Source: an uncultured Clostridia bacterium (lineage in GTDB: Bacteria > Bacillota > Clostridia > Oscillospirales > Acutalibacteraceae). From it: a stretch of DNA of 64,000 nucleotides. The notes beneath the pieces are model-generated. The model saw nothing but the letters and a program-made list of their open reading frames with translations. It searched no databases and was not told the DNA's origin. Location: positions 1-64,000 of the forward strand of contig CAJFPJ010000046.1 in the NCBI GenBank assembly GCA_904399395.1, read 5' to 3'. Shown one piece after another: positions 26,608 through 35,171 of the stretch. Made by a program: the position numbers and the translations under genes. The number at the start of each line of letters is the position of its first letter. Within the stretch, counting starts at the first letter, position 1.

Positions 26608-28196
26608 GTCGCTCTCCGTATGGAGAGCGTGGATAGAAATACAAAATAACAGCTGGAGCTTACTATGCAATCGTAAGTCGCTCTCCGTATGGAGAGCGTG
26701 GATAGAAATATCAGGCTTCACTACGACAGGGCGCACGAGACCAGTCGCTCTCCGTATGGAGAGCGTGGATAGAAATACCTGTACGGATGAAAGGGCAATG
26801 ATATGGAACGGTCGCTCTCCGTATGGAGAGCGTGGATAGAAATGGGCAATCGGAGAGCTGGGCATGGCGGCATACTGTCGCTCTCCGTATGGAGAGCGTG
26901 GATAGAAATACAAAATAACAGCTGGAGCTTACTATGCAATCGTAGTCGCTCTCCGTATGGAGAGCGTGGATAGAAATGAAATATACCATTCCAACAAGCG
27001 CCAGAGTATTCCTGTCGCTCTCCGTATGGAGAGCGTGGATAGAAATATTTATGGCCTTCCGGAGCCGGAAAGCCTCAGTTGTCGCTCTCCGTATGGAGAG
27101 CGTGGATAGAAATGCGTATCCTTGTAAGCGTCCTGCAGCTCAGAATCGTCGCTCTCCGTATGGAGAGCGTGGATAGAAATCCGTTACGCTTACCCTGCAG
27201 GCATGCGCGGTTCCGGGTCGCTCTCCGTATGGAGAGCGTGGATAGAAATAATACACGCCGTCAATATATGTGACGCATAGTGGTCGCTCTCCGTATGGAG
27301 AGCGTGGATAGAAATGGTGCTGTCCTTGTTCCAATACACATCGGCTCCTGTCGCTCTCCGTATGGAGAGCGTGGATAGAAATAGGAGGAAAATAAAAAAT
27401 GAAAAAATTAACTCGAACGGTCGCTCTCCGTATGGAGAGCGTGGATAGAAATAAGCGCTGGATCACTTCGGAGGTCATCCCCTCCAGTCGCTCTCCGTAT
27501 GGAGAGCGTGGATAGAAATGCATATAGTTATGAAGGAGCAAGAAAAAAGATACCGTCGCTCTCCGTATGGAGAGCGTGGATAGAAATGTCCTCATCGCTC
27601 AACGCTATAAGCGCTCCGCCTGTCGCTCTCCGTATGGAGAGCGTGGATAGAAATAGAAGCATAGAAAGATGTACTGAGGTAGTCAAAAAGTCGCTCTCCG
27701 TATGGAGAGCGTGGATAGAAATATGGAAGATACCCATTCTAAGGAAGGAGGCGCAACGTCGCTCTCCGTATGGAGAGCGTGGATAGAAATAAAAGCTAGC
27801 CGACTACTTTGGCGTTACTACTGAGTCGCTCTCCGTATGGAGAGCGTGGATAGAAATCCCATAGGTTGTGCATAGGATTTCCTGCCTCTGCGTCGCTCTC
27901 CGTATGGAGAGCGTGGATAGAAATATTCAGGACAACACGGTATTCAAGGGAAAAGAGAGGTCGCTCTCCGTATGGAGAGCGTGGATAGAAATATGGAGGT
28001 ATTCGGGAGGAATTACCTTTGAATGGATGTCGCTCTCCGTATGGAGAGCGTGGATAGAAATATTATATTCAATAAAATTAACTGAGTCTGGGTTAGTCGC
28101 TCTCCGCAAGGAGAGCGTGGATAGAAATGCAGGAGAGCCAACGCAAAATGTGGGCAAGAGCTTGTCGCTCTCCACATGGAGAGCGAGGGTAGAAGA
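26608..28196 (+). CRISPR. Type I-C CRISPR array, 24 repeats and 23 spacers
   Basis: The 33-nt repeat starts GTCGCTCTCC and ends GTGGATAGAAAT, with the inner palindrome GCTCTCC/GGAGAGC; this is the I-C repeat pattern. Repeats begin at 26608, 26677, 26744, 26811, 26877, 26945, 27014, 27081, 27148, 27217, 27283, 27350, 27420, 27487, 27555, 27622, 27690, 27758, 27825, 27892, 27960, 28029, 28096 and 28164. The first 22 are identical by eye; number 23 has two changes in the loop and number 24 is degenerate, so the leader is on the cas2 side and oldest spacers are on the right. Spacers are 33-37 nt. Spacer 1 (26641-26676) and spacer 5 (26910-26944) have the same sequence apart from one extra base. 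Confidence 0.98.
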
Positions 28197-28235
28197 TATG
28201 TCTCGGTAGCAAAGGTGTTTTGTGCTAATAACACA

Positions 28236-28272
28236 AAAACGTCCTGCATCTTCCCTTTAGAAAATGCAGGAC
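28236..28272 (-). terminator. Terminator of the lipoprotein gene
   Basis: GTCCTGCAT (28241-28249) pairs with ATGCAGGAC (28264-28272). On the minus strand it is followed by GTTTTTGTG. It separates the CRISPR array from the convergent gene. Confidence 0.75.
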
Positions 28273-28300
28273 ATTAGAAATCTGTTTGGCATGTAGGGTT

Positions 28301-29200
28301 CTAACGAGTAAACACATTCCCAGGCTTTAACGGCAAATCGCTTCCGCTATTGCTCTTTACCCGTAGGGTTTGTGCATCCACCCGGTCAAATCGGATCTCA
28401 TCCGAAAGGAAATTCCCAAATCGGTCATAACATCGCAGCACAATCGATACACTGCCGTCATATTCCGGGAAACAATTTCCGAAAAAGGGTTCGCTCATCC
28501 TCCATATGTATTCTGTTCCGTCTATAACAATGGGAGCATCCGTTTCCAAAGGCGGATCCTCACTCTTAGAGCGGGGGATATAATAATGGATCCATATATC
28601 CGTATGCAGATCTTCTTGAATCTGAATCTCAAATACCGCCAGCACCACATCGGAACCAAAACAGAAAGCTTCTTCACTCCAATCCACATCCAGAGTATGA
28701 TACTTCCACGATTTCCCGCCCTGAACCGGGTATTTTTCCTGAATCAGGCTTGCCTCCGTCTTTCCCGGAGGTTCCTCATTGGGATTGCGGATAGAATCTT
28801 TATCCGTTTCCTGCTCACTGGAAGGTATGGAATCAGAGACTTCCTCTTCTGGTTTCTTTTCTTGTTTTTGTTCCAAAGTTTCCCCGGGAGGGGCTTCTTT
28901 TTTTGAAGTTGCAGCCTCCCGTTCCTTTAGCTTTTCTTCCCATTCTTCTTGTGATTTTTCTACCATGGAAGCTATACTGTCAATTCCTTGAAGAATAGCG
29001 GTTTCTGTTTCTTTTGAATAAGAAATCTTATTCAAGTTCGTATTTTGTTTCTTCTCTTCGTAACTATCTTCCCGAGAAGGCGCTTCCGAAGCAACCTTCT
29101 CTGCAGAAGTAATCTCCGTTTCGTCTTGCCCGCAGGAGATTCCAAGAAATGCCAATATCAAACATCCAAATATCGCCGCTATCTTTGTAATGCACTTCAT
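28301..29200 (-). CDS. Putative lipoprotein with Glu/Lys-rich stalk
   Basis: A 299-residue secreted protein of unknown role. The start at 29200 (MKCITKIAAIFGCLILAFL) has GAGG 7 nt upstream. The hydrophobic signal ends in GISC with Cys23 as likely lipid attachment site, though the lipobox is imperfect. Residues about 25-155 are low-complexity, charged and Glu/Lys/Ser-rich, a probable extended stalk. The C-terminal 140 residues form a compact domain with Trp and aromatic residues (KSWKYHTLDVDWSEEAF, then IVIDGTEYIWRMSEPFFG), beta-rich in appearance. No family recognised. Single gene convergent with the CRISPR array. Confidence 0.75.
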   Translation of the reverse strand: MKCITKIAAIFGCLILAFLGISCGQDETEITSAEKVASEAPSREDSYEEKKQNTNLNKISYSKETETAILQGIDSIASMVEKSQEEWEEKLKEREAATSKKEAPPGETLEQKQEKKPEEEVSDSIPSSEQETDKDSIRNPNEEPPGKTEASLIQEKYPVQGGKSWKYHTLDVDWSEEAFCFGSDVVLAVFEIQIQEDLHTDIWIHYYIPRSKSEDPPLETDAPIVIDGTEYIWRMSEPFFGNCFPEYDGSVSIVLRCYDRFGNFLSDEIRFDRVDAQTLRVKSNSGSDLPLKPGNVFTR

Positions 29201-29316
29201 ACAAAATCCTCTTTCTCTCCTTTGATGAAATGGCATCCTTACGAATCCGATTTTTCATTCATCAAAAAAACGCTACCCGGCGCCTGATTTTCTTCATATT
29301 GTCAGATGTTTCTCTG

Positions 29317-29925
29317 CTACATGAGATTTGGGTCATAAGCTGCTCTTTCTCCGCCAGTGAAGGGCGGTCTCGTCCTGGCACAAATGAGACCCGCCTCCCC
29401 TATTCGGGAAAGAGAAAGGCGGACAGGCACAGCCACCCTTTGCAGATGCATTCCAATCATAGTTCCGCCAATATCCATCCCTGCGGAAGCTTCCACTTCC
29501 TCCACTAGAACCGGGTGAGAAAAACCTCTGTAGGCTGCTGAAGCAAAGGAACCCCCTGCTTTAGGCCGGGGCACAGCATTAACCTGTTTTAGCCTGTAAA
29601 GCTTTTGTGCTTTTTTTTCTATAACCAAGGCCCGATTCAGGTGTTCACAACACTGAGCTGCCAAAAATAGCTCCTTTTCCCGGCAGGCTCTCCAGATACC
29701 GGTAAACACAGCCCCTGCGATTTTCGGGCTTGAATCCGTCCCGATTCTGTGCCCTCCTACCTCACTGGAGGAACAGCCCACTACAAAAATATCTTCTGGT
29801 TCAGTGTATGCAACGGTAAGAAGCTCTTTCGCCGCCGCATATGCTTCACATTCCAAATTGTTTAAAAATGCTTCTTCATTTCTATTTGTATATTCTTCTT
29901 TTTCCGTTTCATTCAGCCGTTCCAT
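29317..29925 (-). CDS. UPF0340/TIGR01440 family protein
   Basis: A 202-residue soluble protein of the YwlG (DUF436) family. Typical stretches are DIFVVGCSSSEVGGHRIG, CEHLNRALVIE and AGMDIGGTMIGMHL; length is normal. Function of the family is not settled. The start at 29925 is preferred since AAAGGAAG lies 9 nt upstream; the ATG at 29952 has no site. About 100 nt upstream is the phosphatase gene on the same strand, so they may be co-transcribed. Confidence 0.85.
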   Translation of the reverse strand: MERLNETEKEEYTNRNEEAFLNNLECEAYAAAKELLTVAYTEPEDIFVVGCSSSEVGGHRIGTDSSPKIAGAVFTGIWRACREKELFLAAQCCEHLNRALVIEKKAQKLYRLKQVNAVPRPKAGGSFASAAYRGFSHPVLVEEVEASAGMDIGGTMIGMHLQRVAVPVRLSLSRIGEAGLICARTRPPFTGGERAAYDPNLM

Positions 29926-30028
29926 TGCGGTGCGCTTCCTTTCGAAATCCATACTTCAATCCGTTCTGTATCTGAAACCTTTGAATATCTTTCCGATCCA
30001 TGCTTTTACTGTAAAAAGGTCTCTTTCC

Positions 30029-30751
30029 TTAGGCATTCGACTCTTCCGTTTTGACCTTTTCCCCATAGGCTCTGTCTGCAGCTTCCCTGGCCAAATCCAA
30101 AACTATGCGTTCCTGGCGGAATTTCTCCTCCCCTGGGAATACAGGAATTTGCGTATATACCTCCGCCACCATAGAGCGCATCCAAAGGCCGGGTGTAATG
30201 CGAAGAGAATAACCACATCCGCTTTCCGTCATCCAATCGTAAAAACTGGCTCGGGGCAGGCCATATGCAGAAAGAATCGTCATAATTACACCTCCATGGG
30301 TTATCAGGACAGACTCCGTGATTCTCTGCCGCATGAGGCGCTCCACAAAAGCTTCAAAAGCCGCGCAAACTCTATGCATAAAAGCCGCTCCGCTTTCTCC
30401 GTTTGGAGGGGCTGCCTGGGAACCGTTTTCCATCCATTTTGCAAAGGAGGGATCCTCTGCCGTGATCTCTTCTGCCGTTTTATTTTCCCAGTTTCCAAAA
30501 TTGCATTCTCTGAATTCCGGGAGCAGCTCCACCTCTGCCCCCGGATAGAGAATCTCGGCCGTTTCCCGGCAGCGGCGCAGAGGGCTGGCAAAGAAAGCCT
30601 TGGCCCCAGGGTATGTTCCCTTTTCCTTAAGCTCCTGCAGCTGATGCCTTCCCTCACCGGATAAGGGGGAATCTGTAATCCCCACATATCGGCCTTCAAG
30701 GCTTCCCTCCGAAACTCCGTGCCGAATCAAATGAATCACATAGGACTGCAT
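30029..30751 (-). CDS. Histidine phosphatase (phosphoglycerate mutase-like)
   Basis: A 240-residue enzyme of the branch 1 histidine phosphatase superfamily. The phospho-accepting His is in HLIRHGVSEGSLEGRYVG, the second Arg in SPLRRCRETA, the acid in FRECNFGNWE and the second His in VLITHGGVIMTIL. The GNWE pattern resembles alpha-ribazole phosphatase (CobC) or small-molecule phosphatases, but no cobalamin genes are near. C-terminal residues about 190-240 extend the usual fold. Substrate unknown. Confidence 0.88.
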   Translation of the reverse strand: MQSYVIHLIRHGVSEGSLEGRYVGITDSPLSGEGRHQLQELKEKGTYPGAKAFFASPLRRCRETAEILYPGAEVELLPEFRECNFGNWENKTAEEITAEDPSFAKWMENGSQAAPPNGESGAAFMHRVCAAFEAFVERLMRQRITESVLITHGGVIMTILSAYGLPRASFYDWMTESGCGYSLRITPGLWMRSMVAEVYTQIPVFPGEEKFRQERIVLDLAREAADRAYGEKVKTEESNA

Positions 30752-30922
30752 ATACGCAATCTCCTTTCCTCATCAACGGGGATCGCCGCACTGAAGGCGA
30801 TCCGTATTCATTCGTGATAATACGATAACCGTCCGCTCCTGATTTTCCAAAGGAACCCATATGCGCCCGTAAAAAGCCAGAAATTGCGCTTTTTCCATCT
30901 TTTACACACAGGATATAGCGGC

Positions 30923-30951
30923 TTTACAAATCGTTATAACTATATTATACT
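30923..30951 (+). promoter_or_regulatory. Sigma-A promoter of the XRE regulator
   Basis: TTTACA (30923-30928), 17-nt spacer, TATACT (30946-30951), about 100 nt before the gene. An upstream GGATCGCC/GGCGATCC hairpin near 30779-30801 belongs to the divergent side. Confidence 0.7.
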
Positions 30952-31048
30952 TTACACTGTGTTGTTTTAAAATTCGCCAAATACCGGCAATGTACTATAA
31001 AAATCGAAAGAATCCGCAGAGGAATTCTTTTAGCTGGAGGGTATGGTA

Positions 31049-31750
31049 TTGAACAGTTATTTTCCAAGAATCATAACGCTTCTTCGAAAAGAAAGGGGCC
31101 TCAGCCAAAAGGCCGCGGCAGAGGATTTGGGAATTTCCCAAGCGCTGCTTTCTCACTATGAAAAGGGAATTCGGGAATGCGGCCTAGAATTCGTCGTTAA
31201 GGTTGCGGATTATTACGACGTTTCCTGCGATTATCTCTTAGGCCGTTCTCCTAACAGAACGGGAGAAACCATCACTGTGGAAGCCATCCCGGAGCCGGAT
31301 GCGGCCGGCAAGGAAAACGCCTTCCGGGGAAGCCTTTTGCCCACCCTGAATAAAAAGCTGATTGCCAACTCTCTCAATATTATCTACGATATTCTGCAAA
31401 AATGCAAGTGCAAAGCCCTTACAACGGAAATTTCCACCCTTCTGAACTGCGCTGTGTATAAATCCTTCCGGATCCTGTATTCCGCCAACAGCAAAAACCC
31501 ACAGGGGCTTTTTGCTGTGCCGCAGAAACTCAGCGGGGGCCTTTCCTCCGCTGCTCAAGACACAGCAGAGGCCTGCGCCCTCTCCCTGAGCCAGGGGGAA
31601 GGGGTGGAAGACATGGAGCCGCTGGAAAAAACCGCCGCTCCCGCGCTTTCTCCCGAACAAATTTCCGAGGAATATCCCCTCTTCGCTTCCTCTCTTTTCA
31701 ATTTGATCCAAGGCGCGGAACAGAAGATGGGAAAACGAAAAAGCAAATAA
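31049..31750 (+). CDS. XRE family transcriptional regulator
   Basis: A 233-residue protein. Residues 5-66 are a Cro/cI-type helix-turn-helix (ITLLRKERGLSQKAAAEDL, then ALLSHYEKGIRECGLEFV and the usual end YYDVSCDYLLGR). The rest is helical and not recognised; it has a Cys pair KCKCK and ends in the basic MGKRKSK. The start is probably TTG at 31049, which has GGAGG at 8 nt; the ATG at 31043 is too close to that site. It is followed by its own terminator. A single-gene unit; targets unknown. Confidence 0.85.
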   Translation: MNSYFPRIITLLRKERGLSQKAAAEDLGISQALLSHYEKGIRECGLEFVVKVADYYDVSCDYLLGRSPNRTGETITVEAIPEPDAAGKENAFRGSLLPTLNKKLIANSLNIIYDILQKCKCKALTTEISTLLNCAVYKSFRILYSANSKNPQGLFAVPQKLSGGLSSAAQDTAEACALSLSQGEGVEDMEPLEKTAAPALSPEQISEEYPLFASSLFNLIQGAEQKMGKRKSK

Positions 31751-31850
31751 CAAATCGAATATTGTCTTCTTTGTATACAAATAGTATATTTTTATCTTCG
31801 CAACTGCATTCAAAAAGCCGTTCTTTCTTACTATGAGGATGAAATGATAT

Positions 31851-31892
31851 AAAAGATAGGAAACACGAAAAAAACGTGTCCTCCTATCTTTT
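31851..31892 (+). terminator. Terminator after the XRE regulator
   Basis: AAAAGATAGGA (31851-31861) pairs with TCCTATCTTTT (31882-31892), with an inner CACG/CGTG stem. Clear intrinsic terminator. Confidence 0.85.
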
Positions 31893-31922
31893 GTTATATG
31901 ACTAAAAAAGTGGGTGATCAGG

Positions 31923-32087
31923 ATGCGAAAGGAATACACATTCCACAGCAAGGAAGAAAAACCGGAAATAGTAAAGTGGTATCTATCTGGGGAATCGCCT
32001 GTAAAACTTCATAAGGAAACAGGGATAAGTGATGGAAATATTCGCAACTGGAAACAACAAAAAGAAAATTCATATCGGATTATATAA
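31923..32087 (+). pseudogene. Truncated transposase-like helix-turn-helix fragment
   Basis: A 54-codon frame starting MRKEYTFHSKEEKPEIVKWY and reading LHKETGISDGNIRNWKQQ before a stop. It matches the N-terminal DNA-binding part of IS3-type OrfA proteins (helix, turn, recognition helix with NIRNWK). Nothing resembling the rest of the transposase follows. Probably a remnant of a mobile element; a GGGTGATC site precedes the ATG, so the peptide could still be made. Confidence 0.55.
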
Positions 32088-32951
32088 AAGCGGCAGAAGT
32101 GGCAGCAAAATAGGCATTATTTTGCTGCGCGTTCGTGTCTTGTGTGCAGAAGGCAGAATTCCCGGAATGATTCGTCATGGAAAATAATATATCCAGAAAA
32201 ACCTGCTGACAGGCGTACAAACAGTGCCATACTTCTTACAGTCTTTGACAGAAAAAAGCAACTTGAAAAGACGCCTGTCTGAAGACAGGACAGAACGCCT
32301 TCATGAAGATGTGGTAGAGTTCATATATAAACTTCAACTACCATTGAAAGTAATACGCTTACTTTCAAGGAAACGGTAATGATACTTAACGGTAGATTAG
32401 TGGCTGAAGACTGATGGAAGATCATCTTGAAGCCACGGGGCAGCGCAATGTTTTTATGTATGTGTGTATGATATTGAAAGTAAAGAAATCTATTTGGCAG
32501 AAAACGTTAGTACCAATAAAGATTCTTTGGTCTTGGTAAACAGACCGCAGGATAAAGACATATACTGCACCGTTCCCATGCATATTATAGGAACTTGTAT
32601 CTATCCTGTCCAACTGTATTTGATCGAACCCAAAATACCCCGGACTGCGTCCGCCCATCAACGTGAAATTTACCGGCCGCAAACGTTTTTATGATGCCCT
32701 TGATACTTGTTACCGTGACGGCAATGCCGAAGCAATGGTATATCTGATTGATGAATGTCTGGATAAACGACTGGATGCGTGTTTTAGCGTATTTTATAGC
32801 TATTAATGGCCGAATATCGACGAAACGTAATCAAAAATTAGATAAAGAATTTTGAACCCGTCCAAATTAAAAACTGGTGTAAAGTCCGTTTTATGGGACA
32901 TATATTGTGATAATTTTATAATAAAAAATTTTATGTTGGAAGGGTTCAGTT
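32088..32951. other. Degraded mobile or accessory DNA
   Basis: No intact gene. It contains a perfect 10-bp hairpin TTGAAAGTAA/TTACTTTCAA (32344-32353 with 32359-32368), several short broken frames (for example a 76-codon frame from 32464 with no recognised relative), the Fic-like fragment at 32630-32806, and at about 32870-32905 a GGTGTAAAGTCCGTTTT motif that looks like an IS terminal repeat. The stretch seems to be the eroded left border of the island carrying the nuclease-ATPase gene. Confidence 0.5.
32630..32806 (+). pseudogene. Remnant of a Fic-type protein C terminus
   Basis: In the frame of ATC at 32659 the sequence reads PPINVKFTGRKRFYDALDTC, then EAMVYLIDECLDKRLDACF, and stops at 32804-32806. 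The pattern 'hxVKFxxRxxYYxALxxY...MVxLIxEyLxxRL' is the usual end of Fic/DOC family AMP-transferases, whose catalytic HPFxxGNGR motif would lie upstream; it is absent here. Hence a 3' fragment only. Recognition is from pattern memory. Confidence 0.4.
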
Positions 32952-34949
32952 ATGGCAAAAAAAGGTATCAATAAAAATAATTTATCACTATTTGATATAG
33001 AAGATATGCAGGAGCATTTTATCAACAAGAATAAGCTTGATGTTGTTAAAATGGATTATATAGGGGCGCAATCTGTCGATTGGCAGGAACTGTTTCAGGG
33101 TTTCGATAAGCTATATGCTATTACATTTTCTTCTGGATTGAATTTTGTTTATAGGCTGCTCGATATGTTTGAATATTCTGAGGTTATATTTGGTTGCGAA
33201 AGTATTATTTCTTATAGCATGAGCGAAATAATCGCATATCAAAATAATCTCATTAAAAGTATGCGCGAAAAAGCAAGCAACTCTAAAATAAATTTGCTTG
33301 ATAAAATTGATAGTGGGAAGGCAAAGTTTTATGTTGTCAGAAAACAGATATCTCACGAGAAAATTTATCTATTAGAAGCAACTGATGGCCGAAAAAGAGT
33401 TGTGATGGGCTCTGCCAATATGTCATATAATGCTTTCGGCGGCAGACAAAGAGAAAACATCTGTTACATGGATGGTAAACAAGCGTACGAATGGTATAAG
33501 AATGTTTATGACTCTCTCAAGGAAAGCAGTACAGACGAAATTACACATAAAGCCCTTGATATTGCTAATATTACTGATAATATAGATGATCTTCCTATTG
33601 CTGAAACCGTAAAACATCAGAAGGTGTTGGTGCTAGAAACAGAGAAAGAAAATTCCGAAGAAATCAACTTCATTCTAGACACTCAAAATTTAGCGAAGAC
33701 ACTAACTCCTATTGTACCGAAAGCAGAAAGAAAAACAGGTAAGATATTGTTAAACCCCGAAACATTCATTAAATTGCGTCGGCATCTAAAACATGAAAGT
33801 GTGAAAGAAAAAGAATTACGCAGTGAATATCCTCAACTGGTAATAGATGCTTTTAAACAAACTGTAACCCTAAATGGCGACACCGTTGATTTAAATCCTA
33901 CCAGTGAAGAAATACATCACGATATAGATTTATTCATAAGTTATATGGAAGGTTATAAAAAATTCCATGGCGACTATGAAGGAATGCAATACCGTTACTT
34001 TGAATTTGCAAACTGGTTTTTCTGTTCTCCTTTTATGGCAACTATGCGCGACATGGCCGCGCGTTTTGATCAAAATAAACTGCCGTATCCTGTTTTCGGA
34101 TTAGTATACGGTCAAAGCAAAGCGGGAAAGACAACCTTCTTAGAGACACTGCTAAAAATGATGATAGGCCAAAAACCAAAAATTTCCGCTCCGGACTTTA
34201 CTCGTTCAAGTATCGAAGCTCTTAAAAGAACAGTGCAAGGGGCTCCGATAATTGTTGATGATTTAACAAACAATCGTTTTAACCAGCATGCTATTGAAAC
34301 AATCAAAAATGATGATTTCGGAGTAAGTGAACATCTAACCAATTATTCTGCTGTTGTTATCAGTGCAAACGAGGATGTAAAAGCGGTCGCGCCTGAGGTA
34401 ATTCGCCGGACCATAATATGTCGTGTTGAAGCAGGGCTTACTAACACAGAAGTTATGAAAAGCAATGTAGTGCGTAACGTCCAGCAGAAAATCGGTACGG
34501 CTTTTTATAGAGAATATTTGAGAAGAATGTTAGAAATTATGCCTGATTTGATAGAACAATTAAGTGTAGAGGAAACAGAAAGCGCACCTGATATTTTGAA
34601 GTTTTCTTCTGAAATAATTGTAGATATAATAAGTCAGTTTGCTGAATTTACGCCAAAATACATAAAAGTGCTCTCTCTCGAAAATTATTTTAGCGAAAAG
34701 GTAACTGGTAAGTACGCTATAAAAACTATTAAAAATGCTTGGAAAACAAGCAGAAAATCATTTATGGTCATTCCAAAAAGCAATGAATTGCGGTATCATG
34801 CTGGACAAACGTATGATGCTGCGAGACTTATTAAGGAATTGCCTGAAACCCTCGAAGCGCATACTTCCCGTGAGTGGGTAGTGATGAATCTGGAAGAAGC
34901 AAAAGATTTCTTTGGAATCAAATTTAAAAAAACCTTTATTAAATTTTGA
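32952..34949 (+). CDS. Phospholipase-D-type nuclease fused to a P-loop ATPase; candidate defence protein
   Basis: A 665-residue protein with two parts. Residues about 40-190 resemble the PLD-like nuclease domain found in NgoFVII-type and helicase-associated nucleases: His135 and Lys137 in SHEKIYLLE, then GSANMS (153-158) and a downstream Glu in RQRENICYMD, that is one HxK...GSxN motif, so a dimer would be needed. Residues about 330-540 are a P-loop ATPase: Walker A GQSKAGKT (387-394), Walker B IIVDDL with Asp436-Asp437, sensor VVISANED and an Arg pair in EVIRRTIICR, resembling SF3/AAA-type motors. The last 100 residues are basic and unrecognised. GGAAGGG precedes the ATG. The gene is AT-rich compared with its surroundings and stands alone between mobile debris and a paralogue cluster. 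No named defence system matches; function is inferred. Confidence 0.75.
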   Translation: MAKKGINKNNLSLFDIEDMQEHFINKNKLDVVKMDYIGAQSVDWQELFQGFDKLYAITFSSGLNFVYRLLDMFEYSEVIFGCESIISYSMSEIIAYQNNLIKSMREKASNSKINLLDKIDSGKAKFYVVRKQISHEKIYLLEATDGRKRVVMGSANMSYNAFGGRQRENICYMDGKQAYEWYKNVYDSLKESSTDEITHKALDIANITDNIDDLPIAETVKHQKVLVLETEKENSEEINFILDTQNLAKTLTPIVPKAERKTGKILLNPETFIKLRRHLKHESVKEKELRSEYPQLVIDAFKQTVTLNGDTVDLNPTSEEIHHDIDLFISYMEGYKKFHGDYEGMQYRYFEFANWFFCSPFMATMRDMAARFDQNKLPYPVFGLVYGQSKAGKTTFLETLLKMMIGQKPKISAPDFTRSSIEALKRTVQGAPIIVDDLTNNRFNQHAIETIKNDDFGVSEHLTNYSAVVISANEDVKAVAPEVIRRTIICRVEAGLTNTEVMKSNVVRNVQQKIGTAFYREYLRRMLEIMPDLIEQLSVEETESAPDILKFSSEIIVDIISQFAEFTPKYIKVLSLENYFSEKVTGKYAIKTIKNAWKTSRKSFMVIPKSNELRYHAGQTYDAARLIKELPETLEAHTSREWVVMNLEEAKDFFGIKFKKTFIKF

Positions 34950-35171
34950 TTTCAATTACAATTTTCTCGCATGTGAAGTATCCATATGCTTTGGCTTTAA
35001 TATATAAAATCACAATGATATATAATACTCGGCAACTCTTTCAATTTCTATTACTTCATCCCGATTGTAACGTTTTCTCTTTTCCCTGTTAACGCTCCAT
35101 ATTTCGTTTTCTGCTGCATGCAGAAGCAGAAGGGCAATGATTCACACCGCCCTTTTTCGCTTTTCAAAATC

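Noticed and set aside
26560-28250. Several open frames on both strands across the array, with repeated SLSVWRAWIEI or STLSIRRAT motifs
   Set aside because: They are translations of the CRISPR repeat unit in different frames, without ribosome sites; the repeat-spacer structure explains them.
32952-34949. Mokosh or Hachiman defence protein
   Set aside because: Those combine PLD or other nucleases with SF1/SF2 helicases; the motor here has SF3/AAA-type motifs and no helicase motifs III-VI.
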